From Bacteriovorax sp. (GTDB taxonomy: Bacteria; Bdellovibrionota; Bacteriovoracia; Bacteriovoracales; Bacteriovoracaceae), in contig JACMPM010000020.1 in NCBI GenBank assembly GCA_014377485.1, positions 1 through 64,000 of the forward strand: 64,000 bases of DNA, read 5' to 3'. Position 1 is the stretch's first letter; every line of letters starts with the position of its first letter. Under the pieces are notes generated by a model, which searched no databases, was not told where the DNA came from, and saw only the letters and a program-made list of their open reading frames with translations. This document shows positions 17,394 to 26,273 of this stretch, one piece after another. The position numbers were made by a program, and so were the translations under genes.

Positions 17394-17933
17394 ATGGCAA
17401 AATTTTCCCTCATCCCTTTTGACCTTTTAAACGCACCCGACATCACGATTGAAACAGAATTCAATCACAATGAAGAATCGGTTTATGTAAGTTATAGGAT
17501 ACGCAGAAACCTACCCTTGCTAGACCTAGGAAATTCTACTCCCAATAAAACTCGCCTTATAAAGTTGTGGGAAAAGACCTGTTTTGAACTTTTTATAAAA
17601 AATAATCATGATCAATATATTGAATTTAATTTCTCCCCCAACTTTGAATGGAATTGTTTTTATTTTAATAAAAAAAGTGATCCTTTAGTTGAATGGGAGC
17701 AAATGCAAATGCCTGTTATTGATATTCTACTGAGCAGTGAGCATTTCTTTCTTTTTGTTGATATTAAAAAAGAATTTTTTCCCAAAGGATTTTTTGGTGT
17801 TGGTTTTGAACTTTGTGCGGGAATAACAAGTGTAATAAAAGAGAAAACAGGATCAATGAGTTATTGGGCCTTATCTCATACAGATACGAGACCCAACTTT
17901 CATCATTTTGATTCGTTTAAATATAAGTTTTGA
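17394..17933 (+). CDS. DOMON-like domain protein
   Basis: 179 residues from the ATG at 17394 (AAGG upstream; a TTG at 17370 is less likely). It has the hallmarks of the bacterial 'DOMON-like' family: RLIKLWEKTCFELFIKN, 'YIEFNFSPNFEWNCFYF', and the closing 'SYWALSHTDTRPNFHHFDSF'. DOMON folds bind haem or sugars, but this cytoplasmic subfamily has no known ligand. Its end overlaps the converging gene by 17 bases. Confidence 0.8.
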   Translation: MAKFSLIPFDLLNAPDITIETEFNHNEESVYVSYRIRRNLPLLDLGNSTPNKTRLIKLWEKTCFELFIKNNHDQYIEFNFSPNFEWNCFYFNKKSDPLVEWEQMQMPVIDILLSSEHFFLFVDIKKEFFPKGFFGVGFELCAGITSVIKEKTGSMSYWALSHTDTRPNFHHFDSFKYKF

Positions 17934-18312
17934 TGGCGATGGTGTATTCTTTCTCAGTTATTTTACTAACTAGACCAGTCACTAACAATTCTTGAAAACA
18001 AGAACTTGTTAATTTTTTCCCCATGTCGTCCATCACTACACTATAAATTTTTTCTTCAGTTTTAAAATCTAGTGAGACAACTTTTCCTTCTTTCGATCTC
18101 TCGCGAGGTTTGATCGTTCCAGATAGTTGAACTAGTTTATCTTTATAGAAATAATAGTTATCGCGATTAAATCCCGATCCCTCAGCTTTACTTTTTTTAC
18201 CTGTAGCTTTGCCTTCACCGTCTTCATCAAAGGCGAATTCATCATCCCCACCCTCAGTATCAAGATCTACTTCTTCATCACCATCTTCAAATTCGTCTTT
18301 GAATCCACCCAT
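17917..18312 (-). CDS. Small cytoplasmic protein with acidic disordered N-terminus
   Basis: 131 residues. Residues 1-35 are dominated by Asp/Glu/Gly (DEFEDGDEEVDLDTEGGDDE), followed by a Lys/Gly patch and then a globular part of about 80 residues that starts 'NRDNYYFYKDKLVQLSGTI' and ends in beta strands (EKIYSVVMDDMGKKLTSS; EYTIAIKTYI). AAGGGG lies upstream of the ATG. Not recognised; the C-terminal pattern looks like a small beta-barrel. Confidence 0.55.
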   Translation of the reverse strand: MGGFKDEFEDGDEEVDLDTEGGDDEFAFDEDGEGKATGKKSKAEGSGFNRDNYYFYKDKLVQLSGTIKPRERSKEGKVVSLDFKTEEKIYSVVMDDMGKKLTSSCFQELLVTGLVSKITEKEYTIAIKTYI

Positions 18313-18483
18313 AAACAGGTTTTCCCCTTAATAAAATTACTTCACTTTTTTCTTTCAAATCTATCTTAGACTAAAATATTCAGAATAATCACTAGAAAAT
18401 CAACAGTTTGGTGAAATTTTTAAGGTTTCTAGCAAACTCAGCAAGTGCTATACTAATATCAAGAACATGTGTAGGAGGCTTAT

Positions 18484-18705
18484 GTGCGCAAATTAAATTA
18501 TTTATCTCATTTTACCCATATCTCGTTAATCGCTTTTATTGCGGTACTGGCAGCAGTGTCACCATTAAGATTGGTTGCTCAAGACGATATGCCTAACGAC
18601 GAAGAAACGATTATGCCAGCAAGTAATAACAGTGGAACGCCACCAGTGATCATTGATGAAAGTGATTCTGGTGCAGTCAATGATGTTGAAGAATACGACG
18701 GCTAA
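18484..18705 (+). CDS. Small secreted acidic protein
   Basis: 73 residues from a GTG start with AGGAGG five bases upstream, which decides the start. Residues 1-32 form a signal peptide (ISLIAFIAVLAAVSPLRLVAQ). The mature 41 residues are acidic and proline-containing (DDMPNDEETIMPASN) with no Cys. No family recognised. A strong terminator follows, so it is monocistronic. Confidence 0.65.
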   Translation: MRKLNYLSHFTHISLIAFIAVLAAVSPLRLVAQDDMPNDEETIMPASNNSGTPPVIIDESDSGAVNDVEEYDG

Positions 18706-18721
18706 ATAAAATCTAATAAAT

Positions 18722-18753
18722 AAGGACCGGCACTTAAACAAGTACCGGTCCTT
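18722..18753. terminator. Bidirectional terminator
   Basis: A 9-bp perfect stem (AAGGACCGG / CCGGTCCTT) with an additional inner ACTT/AAGT pairing lies between two converging small genes. Confidence 0.85.
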
Positions 18754-18761
18754 TATTGGAA

Positions 18762-19031
18762 TTAAGCTTTTTTGAAAGTCCCTTTCTTTTCTTTACACTC
18801 TTTTTCAGTTGTTTTTAACCATCCTTTTGCCTTGCATGCATTATTTCCAGCACAGCTGTTTTTCTCACTGTGACAAGCTGATGTACCTTTGCAAGAATTA
18901 ATTCCATGACATTGCCCTTCAATGGTCTTTGCTTCTTTCACAGGAGCTGCTGCAATGGCCGCATCGTTTGCCGTTGCTGTTAGAGCTAATCCAGAAAGTG
19001 CTGCTGCTAGTAATAAGTTTCTTGAATCCAT
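18762..19031 (-). CDS. Cys-rich exported peptide, BufA2-like metallophore precursor
   Basis: 89 residues. Residues 1-22 form a signal peptide (LLLAAALSGLALTATA). The mature region has seven cysteines in a repeating pattern (GQCHGINSCKG, SACHSEKNSCAGNNACKAKG, then KECKEKKGTF). Spacing and the 'C-x-G-x-N-x-C-K-G' theme resemble BufA2-type bufferin precursors, periplasmic copper-chelating RiPPs. BufB/BufC maturation partners (DUF692, DUF2063) are not in the window, so it would be an orphan precursor or an unmodified Cys-rich metal-binding peptide. AGGAGG precedes the ATG. Confidence 0.5.
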   Translation of the reverse strand: MDSRNLLLAAALSGLALTATANDAAIAAAPVKEAKTIEGQCHGINSCKGTSACHSEKNSCAGNNACKAKGWLKTTEKECKEKKGTFKKA

Positions 19032-19150
19032 GGAACCTCCTATGAGTTTGTTTTTTTGCTAATATTAACTTATTTCTGGACAATCTAGCCACAAATCGCA
19101 AATATTCTATTTATTATATTTTTGTAATATTAGAACTCTAAAGGTGTCAT

Positions 19151-19789
19151 GTGTTTATTGAACCACAGATTTTAGCCGAACTTCCGCATTTTGAAATGTT
19201 TTTTAATCGTATAGGTTTTAAACGCATTGATGGATCAGTATTTGGGCTTTTGGTCCTGGCGCAAAAACCCCTGACTTCCGAAGAAATTGAAGAGGCCTTA
19301 AAACTCTCTCAGAGTGCGGTGTCCCTTTCTCTAAAAACTCTTGCCCATTTTGGTGCAATTGAAACAAAAGACTTACGGGAGAATTCAAAGGCCCACGTTC
19401 ATACTGCAAAAGAAGATTCTTTGAATATAGTTGCTTCACTTTTTAGAAAACGTGAAGAAGAGTATATTGTCGATTTCAAACTCATGTCCCAAAGAGTATT
19501 AGATAAATCTAATGGACCAGACAATATTGCCCGTAAAAAACGGATGCAATCAATCATCAGCACGTGTGAAATTGCAGAATCAGTCATGAACTTCGTTATC
19601 ACTATTGCTCAAAATAAATCCCGAGAAAATCACGATCAGTATGCCGCTCAATATGAAGCGATCGTAAAACGATTGCCAAAGGCCTTGGATTTGATTGCCT
19701 CTACTGCTGGCCCATTGGCAGATATGACAATAAGTCTAAAAGAAACCATAACGACCACGTTAAAAAATAATTTTAAAGGACTTCGCTAA
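19151..19789 (+). CDS. GbsR/MarR-type winged-helix regulator of the olefin operon
   Basis: 212 residues from a GTG start (AAGG six bases upstream; the overlapping ATG two bases earlier is in a closed frame). The N-terminal half is a winged helix-turn-helix: 'SVFGLLVLAQKPLTSEEIEE' then ALKLSQSAVSLSLKTLAHFG, where the SQSAVSLSLKTL recognition helix is typical of GbsR/MarR-like regulators. The C-terminal half is a long helical dimerisation/effector region. It is the first gene of the eight-gene operon and leaves a single base before the next gene, so it probably controls the pathway and itself, perhaps in response to acyl intermediates. Effector unknown. Confidence 0.75.
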   Translation: MFIEPQILAELPHFEMFFNRIGFKRIDGSVFGLLVLAQKPLTSEEIEEALKLSQSAVSLSLKTLAHFGAIETKDLRENSKAHVHTAKEDSLNIVASLFRKREEEYIVDFKLMSQRVLDKSNGPDNIARKKRMQSIISTCEIAESVMNFVITIAQNKSRENHDQYAAQYEAIVKRLPKALDLIASTAGPLADMTISLKETITTTLKNNFKGLR

Positions 19790-19790
19790 A

Positions 19791-21032
19791 ATGAAACAAG
19801 ACAATCAAAGAATTGTTATTACCGGTATTGGTCTAACTTCCCCAATGGGAAACAATTTAACTGAATTGAGAGACGGCCTTTTAAATAATGGCTCGGGAAT
19901 TTCACATACTGAAATTCGCCATATGGGTGTAGTCGCAGCAGGTCTTTGTAAATTTGACGAAGCTAAGTACCAACCAAAAAAAATGAGAAAACGCGGAACG
20001 CGTGCCGGTGCCATTTCAATTTATTGCACCAACGAAGCTCTCGTTGATTCAGGTATTGATTTTGCCAGTGTAGATAAAAATAGAGTCGGTGTTTATCTGG
20101 GAATTACGGAACACGGAAACGTAGAAACGGAAAATGAAATTCACGATCTATATAACTCTCATCAAATGGATGTTTCGTTATGGTCACATCATCATAACCC
20201 AAGAACGGTGGCCAATAATCCGGCCGGAGAAGTCACACTTAATTTGGGAATTACAGGACCACATTATACGATCGGAGCCGCTTGTGCTGCAGGAAATTTA
20301 GGAGTGATCCAAGGTGTTCAACAACTTTTATTAGATGAAGTTGATATCTCATTCGCCGGTGGAATTTCTGAATCAACAGCAACTTTTGGAATATTTGCGG
20401 CCTTTAAGGCCCAGGGTGCTTTGGGGCATCACGAAGATCCTGCTCTTGCGACCCGCCCTCTTGATATAAACAGAAATGGAATTGTTGTATCAGAAGGTGG
20501 AGCTGTTTATGTACTAGAGCGATTAAGTGATGCTAAAAAAAGAAAAGCAAAAATTTACGGAGAAATTATCGGGTATCACAGCAATAGTGATGCTAGTGAC
20601 TTCGTACTTCCTAATACAGAACGCCAGATTGAATGTATGAAAATGGCAATAAAAAAAGCAGGGATCGATATTAACGAAGTTGATATCGTTAATATGCATG
20701 CAACGGGAACCGTTCAAGGTGATATTCAAGAATGTCACGCCGTCATTGCTGTTTTTGGCGAATACCCAAACGTACACGTGAATGCCACTAAAGGATTTAT
20801 CGGACACGCCATGGGTGCTGCCGGAGCACTTGAATTAGCTGGAAATATTCCAAGTTTTACAGATGGCTATATTCACCCTTGTAAAAAAATAGAAAATCTC
20901 GATCCAGAGTGTGCTGTTAGAAATTTAGTCAACGGCGAAAAAGTAGCTCACGATGTGAAAATCATTTTAAATAATTCTTTCGGTATGCTTGGAATAAATT
21001 CAACGTTAATAGTTCAAAAATTTAAGGAGTAG
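19791..21032 (+). CDS. FabF-like beta-ketoacyl-ACP synthase (dedicated ketosynthase)
   Basis: 413 residues, the FabF/KAS II length. The Cys-His-His catalytic set is intact: Cys165 (GAACAAG), His303 (NMHATGT), His339 (GFIGHAMGAAG). The active-site loop that in FabF reads GFGGTN is here GMLGIN (residues 398-403), so the Phe gate is a Met and the Thr an Ile. That points to an altered acyl pocket rather than housekeeping FabF. It elongates an acyl chain on a carrier protein; the ACP gene starts two bases after its stop. Position between regulator and ACP in the Ole operon argues for a pathway-specific ketosynthase. Confidence 0.85.
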   Translation: MKQDNQRIVITGIGLTSPMGNNLTELRDGLLNNGSGISHTEIRHMGVVAAGLCKFDEAKYQPKKMRKRGTRAGAISIYCTNEALVDSGIDFASVDKNRVGVYLGITEHGNVETENEIHDLYNSHQMDVSLWSHHHNPRTVANNPAGEVTLNLGITGPHYTIGAACAAGNLGVIQGVQQLLLDEVDISFAGGISESTATFGIFAAFKAQGALGHHEDPALATRPLDINRNGIVVSEGGAVYVLERLSDAKKRKAKIYGEIIGYHSNSDASDFVLPNTERQIECMKMAIKKAGIDINEVDIVNMHATGTVQGDIQECHAVIAVFGEYPNVHVNATKGFIGHAMGAAGALELAGNIPSFTDGYIHPCKKIENLDPECAVRNLVNGEKVAHDVKIILNNSFGMLGINSTLIVQKFKE

Positions 21033-21034
21033 TT

Positions 21035-21286
21035 ATGCTGACTAATGAAGAAGTAAGATCAAAAGTTTTAGATATTATTGCAGATATCGCGCTTGATGAT
21101 GATGTGACAGGTTTAAAAGATGAAGTTGCGCTTAGAGAACAACTTGACCTTGATTCAATGGATTTTTTAGACATCGTTATGGAACTAAAAAAACGCCATA
21201 AAATTGAAGTTCCCCAAGAAGACTACACTCGTCTGGCCTCTATGCAGTCTTGTGTTGAATATCTTGCACCGAAATTCAACGCTTAA
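21035..21286 (+). CDS. Acyl carrier protein dedicated to the olefin operon
   Basis: 83 residues with the 4'-phosphopantetheine site LDLDSMDFLD (Ser41). Acidic, four-helix ACP layout. AAGGAG lies in the end of the ketosynthase gene, so the two are coupled. The site motif is DSMD rather than the DSLD of housekeeping AcpP, as is common in secondary-metabolism ACPs. It would carry the growing chain between the ketosynthase, FabG, FabZ and FabI-like enzymes encoded nearby. Confidence 0.9.
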   Translation: MLTNEEVRSKVLDIIADIALDDDVTGLKDEVALREQLDLDSMDFLDIVMELKKRHKIEVPQEDYTRLASMQSCVEYLAPKFNA

Positions 21287-21291
21287 TTTAA

Positions 21292-22692
21292 ATGTCTAAA
21301 TATGATTGCGTAATCATTGGAGCTGGTATGTCAGGCCTTGCGGCCGGTATCAGACTTGCGATGTATAACAAAAAAGTCGTGATCCTAGAAAAGCACACCA
21401 TTACCGGTGGACTCAATTCTTATTATTCTCGTGGAAAAAGAAAATTTGATGTCGGACTTCATGCTCTAACAAATTTTGTGGATCCCACTGAACGTGGAAA
21501 ACCATTTAATAAATTGATGAAGCAGCTCCGCATTCCGTATGATGAATTTAAACTTCATCCTCAAAATTATTCAGTCATTCAGTTTCCCGATAAAAAATTA
21601 AAATTTACCAATGATATTGATTTTCTAATTGAAGAAGTGAAAATGAACTTCCCTCAAGAGATTGATGGATTCATGAGTTTACTTGCTCATATTAAAAATT
21701 TCAATGAAGTGGATTTAACTAACGTTACCGTCATGGCAAAAATTGTTGTTAAAAATTTTATTAAAAATGAATCTCTTATTGAAATGATTTTCTGTCCGCT
21801 TTTAATTTATGGAAGTGCCTGGGAAAATGATATGGATTTTTCTCAATTCGTAGTTATGTTTAAAAGCATATTTATTGAAGGTTTCGGAAGGCCTGCTGGC
21901 GGAGTAAGAACTATTATAGATTTACTTTTAAAAAGATTTGAAGAATGTGGCGGAGAGCTGCGATTTAAGTCTGAAGTGACTCGGATTATTTCTGCTAGCG
22001 AAAAAGTGTCTGCAGTTGAAATTAACGGCAGTGAAATTATTGAATGTGAGAATATTCTCTCGTCGATGGGGTTGCCTGAAACTTTTTCTGTGCTCGATCG
22101 TGAATCGTCCCACTCTCCGCGAGTCGGGAATCTCTCATTTACTGAAAGCATTTTGATCACCGATAAAAAACCTAAAGACTTGGGAATAGAAGCGACTATT
22201 ATTTTTTATAATAATCGGCCCGAGTATTTATATCAAAAACCAACGACTCTTTTTGATCGCGAAAGTGCGGTAGTTTGTTTTCCCAATAATTTCACTCACG
22301 ATGAGTTTGATGAAGGTGTTTTACGAGTGACTAATATTGCGAATTTTGATTTGTGGAATGAACAGAAACAAATGTCTAGTGATGCCTATAAAGAAAGTAA
22401 AAATGAAGTCTTCAATCAGAGTCTTCAGATTTTAAAAAACTGCGGGCTCGGAACCGCTGACAAAAAATTCGAAATTCTTTTTAAAGATATTTTTACTCCT
22501 ACCACTATAAAAAGATACACAAGTCATTTCGGTGGAACGGTTTACGGATCAATTGATAAAAGCAGAAATGGTACAACACACATTCCTGGTCTTTATATTT
22601 GCGGCACTGACCAAGGGTTCTTAGGAATTGTAGGTTCAATGCTCTCTGGAATTTCTATGGCCAATCTTCATATCCTATCGAGAAATTTATGA
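21292..22692 (+). CDS. Phytoene-desaturase/isomerase-like FAD oxidoreductase
   Basis: 466 residues of the CrtI/CrtISO/RetSat superfamily: N-terminal dinucleotide fold 'VIIGAGMSGLAAGIRLAMYN', 'VVILEKHTITGGLNSYYSRG', a middle hydrophobic substrate domain, and the C-terminal FAD motif 'GLYICGTDQGFLGIVGSML'. These enzymes desaturate, saturate or isomerise long polyene substrates. No carotenoid genes (crtB, crtE) are nearby; instead it is sandwiched between the ACP gene and oleA, whose start it overlaps by 4 bases. A role in desaturating or isomerising the acyl chain before or after head-to-head condensation is inferred. Confidence 0.8.
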   Translation: MSKYDCVIIGAGMSGLAAGIRLAMYNKKVVILEKHTITGGLNSYYSRGKRKFDVGLHALTNFVDPTERGKPFNKLMKQLRIPYDEFKLHPQNYSVIQFPDKKLKFTNDIDFLIEEVKMNFPQEIDGFMSLLAHIKNFNEVDLTNVTVMAKIVVKNFIKNESLIEMIFCPLLIYGSAWENDMDFSQFVVMFKSIFIEGFGRPAGGVRTIIDLLLKRFEECGGELRFKSEVTRIISASEKVSAVEINGSEIIECENILSSMGLPETFSVLDRESSHSPRVGNLSFTESILITDKKPKDLGIEATIIFYNNRPEYLYQKPTTLFDRESAVVCFPNNFTHDEFDEGVLRVTNIANFDLWNEQKQMSSDAYKESKNEVFNQSLQILKNCGLGTADKKFEILFKDIFTPTTIKRYTSHFGGTVYGSIDKSRNGTTHIPGLYICGTDQGFLGIVGSMLSGISMANLHILSRNL

Positions 22693-23720
22693 AATTTAGT
22701 AATGTAGTTATTGAATCTTTTGCCTATTCGATATCAGATGAAATAATGACTTCTAATATGATTGAAGAGAAGCTCGCTCCGCTTTATCAAAAATTAAAAC
22801 TTCCGGAAGGAAGATTAGAGTTAATGACAGGAATTCAGTCGCGTAGAGTTTGGGCCTCTGGGACCAGGCCTTCTGATCTCTCAACTCTTGCCGCAAAGAA
22901 ATTATTTTTAAAATCAAATTTTAAAAAAGAAGATGTAGATCTTTTGATTCACGCATCTGTTTGTAGAGATTTTTTAGAGCCAGCGACCGCTTCAGTTGTT
23001 CATGCCAATCTAGGACTATCCAGAAAGGCCATGATCTTTGATTTATCCAATGCTTGCTTGGGTGTGATCAATGCAATCGTAGTTGCGGGAAACATGATAG
23101 AAAATGGTCAGATTAAATCGGCCTTGATTGTATCGGGTGAAAATGGCGGGCCACTTCTAGAGAATACTATTCGTGAATTATTAAACAATCCCAATATCGA
23201 TCGTAAAACTATTAAAAAATATATCGCCAATTTAACGATTGGATCAGCTGCCACGGCCTTGTTGATAACTCACCGAGATTTTGCACCTGAGGGTCATGCA
23301 ATATTAGGCGGAGCCGTAGAGACAGATTCTAGTGCCAATCATCTTTGTAGAGGAGATGGAAACACTCACTCCCTTGTGATGGAAACTGATTCAGAAGAAT
23401 TATTAAAATATGGTGTGATTTTAGCAAAATCTACCTGGCAGGGACTAATGACAGAACTTTCCTGGAATAATAATACTCCGGATTTAGTTCTCACTCATCA
23501 AGTCGGCACGGCCCATGAAAAATTATCGCTAGAGTCGTTAGAGTTAACTCATATTAAAACTTATAAAACTTATCCCTTTCTTGGCAATACTGGTTCAAGT
23601 GCTCTGCCAATCACTTTAATGATGGCCCATGACGATGAAAAAATAAAAAAGGGTGATAAAATAGCGCTCTTAGGAATAGGTTCTGGATTAAGTTCAATCA
23701 TGCTTGGAGTACAATGGTAA
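22689..23720 (+). CDS. oleA: OleA, head-to-head acyl-CoA condensing thiolase
   Basis: 343 residues. OleA joins two activated fatty acyl groups by non-decarboxylative Claisen condensation to a 2-alkyl-3-ketoacid. OleA-specific features are present: 'HASVCRDFLEPATASVVH' with the second catalytic residue Glu97, NACLG with nucleophile Cys123 (the Glu-Cys spacing of 26 equals that of the Xanthomonas enzyme as I recall it), His270 (LTHQVG) and Asn300 (GNTGSS). FabH lacks the Glu. Its ATG overlaps the flavoenzyme stop. The following OleB, C and D leave no doubt about the pathway. Confidence 0.95.
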   Translation: MKFSNVVIESFAYSISDEIMTSNMIEEKLAPLYQKLKLPEGRLELMTGIQSRRVWASGTRPSDLSTLAAKKLFLKSNFKKEDVDLLIHASVCRDFLEPATASVVHANLGLSRKAMIFDLSNACLGVINAIVVAGNMIENGQIKSALIVSGENGGPLLENTIRELLNNPNIDRKTIKKYIANLTIGSAATALLITHRDFAPEGHAILGGAVETDSSANHLCRGDGNTHSLVMETDSEELLKYGVILAKSTWQGLMTELSWNNNTPDLVLTHQVGTAHEKLSLESLELTHIKTYKTYPFLGNTGSSALPITLMMAHDDEKIKKGDKIALLGIGSGLSSIMLGVQW

Positions 23721-24622
23721 TGAATGTGCAAAATACGATACAAAAAACTATGCAAAAAACTATAGAGATACCTGCAGAATTAAAAGGCGAATACCCTTTT
23801 GATTCTCACTTTCTTAAAATCGAAAATAATAATTTACACTATGTAGACGAAGGCTTTGGCGATGTCATTCTTATGCTTCATGGAAATCCGACCTGGTCAT
23901 TTTTCTATCGTAATCTTGCCAAACATTTTTCAAAAGAATTTCGAGTAGTTGTTCCTGATCACATGGGTTGTGGACTCTCAAGCAGGCCACAAGATTATGA
24001 GTATACTTTGAAAACTCATATCGATAATCTTTGCTTACTGGTTGAGAAATTAAATTTATCAAATATCACTCTTATCGTACACGATTGGGGTGGGGCCATT
24101 GGCATGGGACTGGCAACGAGATATCCTCACCTTATTAAAAAAATGGTAGTCATGAATACCGCGGCTTTTAGGTCTATTGAAATTCCTGCTCGCATCAATA
24201 TTTTGAAAAATCCTATCGGGCAATGGTTTATAAGATCTTTTAATGGATTTGCCGGGCCCGCAACTTTTATGGCAACAACAAAAGGGCTTAGTCCTTTAGT
24301 TAAAAAAGGTTTCACTCTTCCTTATCATAATTTTGAATCGAGAATTGCCACTGCTAAATTTGTTCAAGATATTCCAATGAACGATAAACACCCAACCTAT
24401 CAGACGCTAAAAAATATTGAAGAAAAACTTCCAACAATCAAGGCCCCCATACTTCTTCTTTGGGGAGAAAAAGACTTTTGTTTTACAATGAGTTTTCAAA
24501 AACGCTGGTTAAATATTTTTCCAAATGCCAAAGCAATTACTTATCCTCTGGCCGGTCATTACCTGGTAGAAGATGAGAAAATTGCTGTCATCAGCGAGAT
24601 TGAAAAATTTTTAAAGGAATAA
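23714..24622 (+). CDS. oleB: OleB, beta-lactone decarboxylase (alpha/beta hydrolase)
   Basis: 302 residues, haloalkane-dehalogenase-like fold. OleB removes CO2 from the beta-lactone made by OleC, giving the cis-olefin. Visible: oxyanion region LHGNPTW (residues 55-61), nucleophile elbow VHDWGGAIG with Asp124, acid Asp254 (GEKD), and catalytic His282 (LAGHYL). Asp rather than Ser as nucleophile fits OleB and dehalogenases. It overlaps the oleA end; two in-frame ATGs (23714 and 23720) share one GGAG, with the second at better spacing. Confidence 0.93.
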   Translation: MVMNVQNTIQKTMQKTIEIPAELKGEYPFDSHFLKIENNNLHYVDEGFGDVILMLHGNPTWSFFYRNLAKHFSKEFRVVVPDHMGCGLSSRPQDYEYTLKTHIDNLCLLVEKLNLSNITLIVHDWGGAIGMGLATRYPHLIKKMVVMNTAAFRSIEIPARINILKNPIGQWFIRSFNGFAGPATFMATTKGLSPLVKKGFTLPYHNFESRIATAKFVQDIPMNDKHPTYQTLKNIEEKLPTIKAPILLLWGEKDFCFTMSFQKRWLNIFPNAKAITYPLAGHYLVEDEKIAVISEIEKFLKE

Positions 24623-24626
24623 GTTT

Positions 24627-26273
24627 GTGAATATTTCTTCTCGTTTAACAATGAATGCCAAAGCCACTCCCGATAAAAGAGCAGTGGTATTCCCACGTTT
24701 TAATAATAAGACTAAGCGCTATGATTACTCTTTTCTCACTTTTAAAGAACTTGATATTCTATCTAATAAATATGCCTTGCAACTCGAAAAGCTTGGATTA
24801 AAAAAAGGTGATAAGACTCTTCTTTTCTTAAAACCCAGTCTTGATTTTTCGGCCATGACCTTTGCTTTATTTAAGTTAGGAGTTGTTCCAGTATTTATCG
24901 ATCCAGGAATGGGAATAAAAAATCTTCTTAAATGTATTCAAGAATCAGGACCTGTAGGACTCATCGCTGAAGGTCAGATTCATTTAATAAAACTTTTTTA
25001 TCCCAATGTTTTTAAAACGGTGAATTTGAATGTTACTAACGGATCATTAACCTGGGGAAATATGATCAGCATCAAAAAGATGAAAAAAGAAAAAGTTCAA
25101 AGCTTTAATCCCGTAGAATTTGATCCCCAAGACACAGCTGCGATTCTTTTTACTTCAGGAGGAACAGGTTCTCCAAAAGGAGTGGTGTACACTCATAATA
25201 TTTTTGATCAACAAACAAGCATGCTGCAAGATCTTTATAAATTAACCAATAATGATATTGATATGCCAGGTTTTCCTCTTTTTTCTCTTTTTACTATCGC
25301 TATGGGAATGACCAGTTGTATTCCAGATATGGATCCTACGAAACCCGGAAGTTGTGATCCCAAAAAATTAGTTCAAAATATTTTTGACCAGTCTCCTACT
25401 TTTGTTGCCGGATCACCTGCAATCTGGGAGAGAGTTGCAGATTTTTGTCTGGAACGGGGGCTTACGCTTCCATCCATAAAATATGTCGTCATGTTTGGCG
25501 CTCCAGTATCAGTTAAGCTTCATCGCAAATTTAAGTCCCTACTACCCAATGGAACGACCTATACACCTTACGGTGCGACAGAAGCTCTTCCGGTCACTAA
25601 TATCTCAGGCGAGTTTGTTTTAAAAAATACTGCACCACTCACAGACGATGGATTTGGAACTTGTATAGGCAAACCAACACCTGGGATCGAAATCAAAATT
25701 ATAAAAATTACTAATGATGTGATTCCTAGATACAATTCAAATTTAGAACTTCCAATAAATGAAGTTGGAGAGATTATCATCAAAGGTCCTGTGGCCTCTA
25801 GAGAGTATTTAGATCTTCCGGATAAAACTCGAGAAGCAAAAATCTACGATGTACACGATACTTTCTGGCATCGTATGGGAGATTTAGGGTTTCTTGATGA
25901 GAGTGGTCTTTTATGGTTTTGTGGAAGAAAAGCACATATGGTGTCTACAAAAACTCAAAAACTTTATCCAATTCCATGTGAAGCTATCTTTAATAAACAT
26001 CCGGCCGTAAAAAGATCTGCACTTGTAGGCCTAGGAGAGACTGGTAATCAAATACCGGCAATCATCATTGAACGTCGTGATGGTCAATACCTCTCGGGGA
26101 AAAGCCGTTCTATTTTTGAAAGTGAACTCCTCTCTATTGCAAAAAAATATCCTCATACTAAAGATATTCAAAAAATTTATTTGAGTAAAACTTTTCCGGT
26201 TGATGTTAGACACAATATCAAAATTGACCGCTTAAAATTAAAAGAAGAAATTGAACATCATGAAATCAACTAA
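24627..26273 (+). CDS. oleC: OleC, beta-lactone synthetase (AMP-dependent)
   Basis: 548 residues from a GTG start. OleC uses ATP to convert the 2-alkyl-3-hydroxy acid to a beta-lactone. ANL-superfamily P-loop ILFTSGGTGSPKG (residues 173-185), and the OleC-type segment 'FPLFSLFTIAMGMTSCIPDM' (217-236) followed by DPTKP, which distinguishes OleC from acyl-CoA synthetases. Adenylation motif 'PYGATEALP' and the late GDLG and CGRKAHMV (hinge) are present. Four bases separate it from oleB; it overlaps oleD by 14 bases. Confidence 0.95.
   Translation: MNISSRLTMNAKATPDKRAVVFPRFNNKTKRYDYSFLTFKELDILSNKYALQLEKLGLKKGDKTLLFLKPSLDFSAMTFALFKLGVVPVFIDPGMGIKNLLKCIQESGPVGLIAEGQIHLIKLFYPNVFKTVNLNVTNGSLTWGNMISIKKMKKEKVQSFNPVEFDPQDTAAILFTSGGTGSPKGVVYTHNIFDQQTSMLQDLYKLTNNDIDMPGFPLFSLFTIAMGMTSCIPDMDPTKPGSCDPKKLVQNIFDQSPTFVAGSPAIWERVADFCLERGLTLPSIKYVVMFGAPVSVKLHRKFKSLLPNGTTYTPYGATEALPVTNISGEFVLKNTAPLTDDGFGTCIGKPTPGIEIKIIKITNDVIPRYNSNLELPINEVGEIIIKGPVASREYLDLPDKTREAKIYDVHDTFWHRMGDLGFLDESGLLWFCGRKAHMVSTKTQKLYPIPCEAIFNKHPAVKRSALVGLGETGNQIPAIIIERRDGQYLSGKSRSIFESELLSIAKKYPHTKDIQKIYLSKTFPVDVRHNIKIDRLKLKEEIEHHEIN

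Noticed and set aside
24627-26273. OleC as an ordinary acyl-CoA synthetase
   Set aside because: The PLFSLFTIAMGMTS...PDMDPTKP segment and its place between oleB and oleD point to beta-lactone synthetase.
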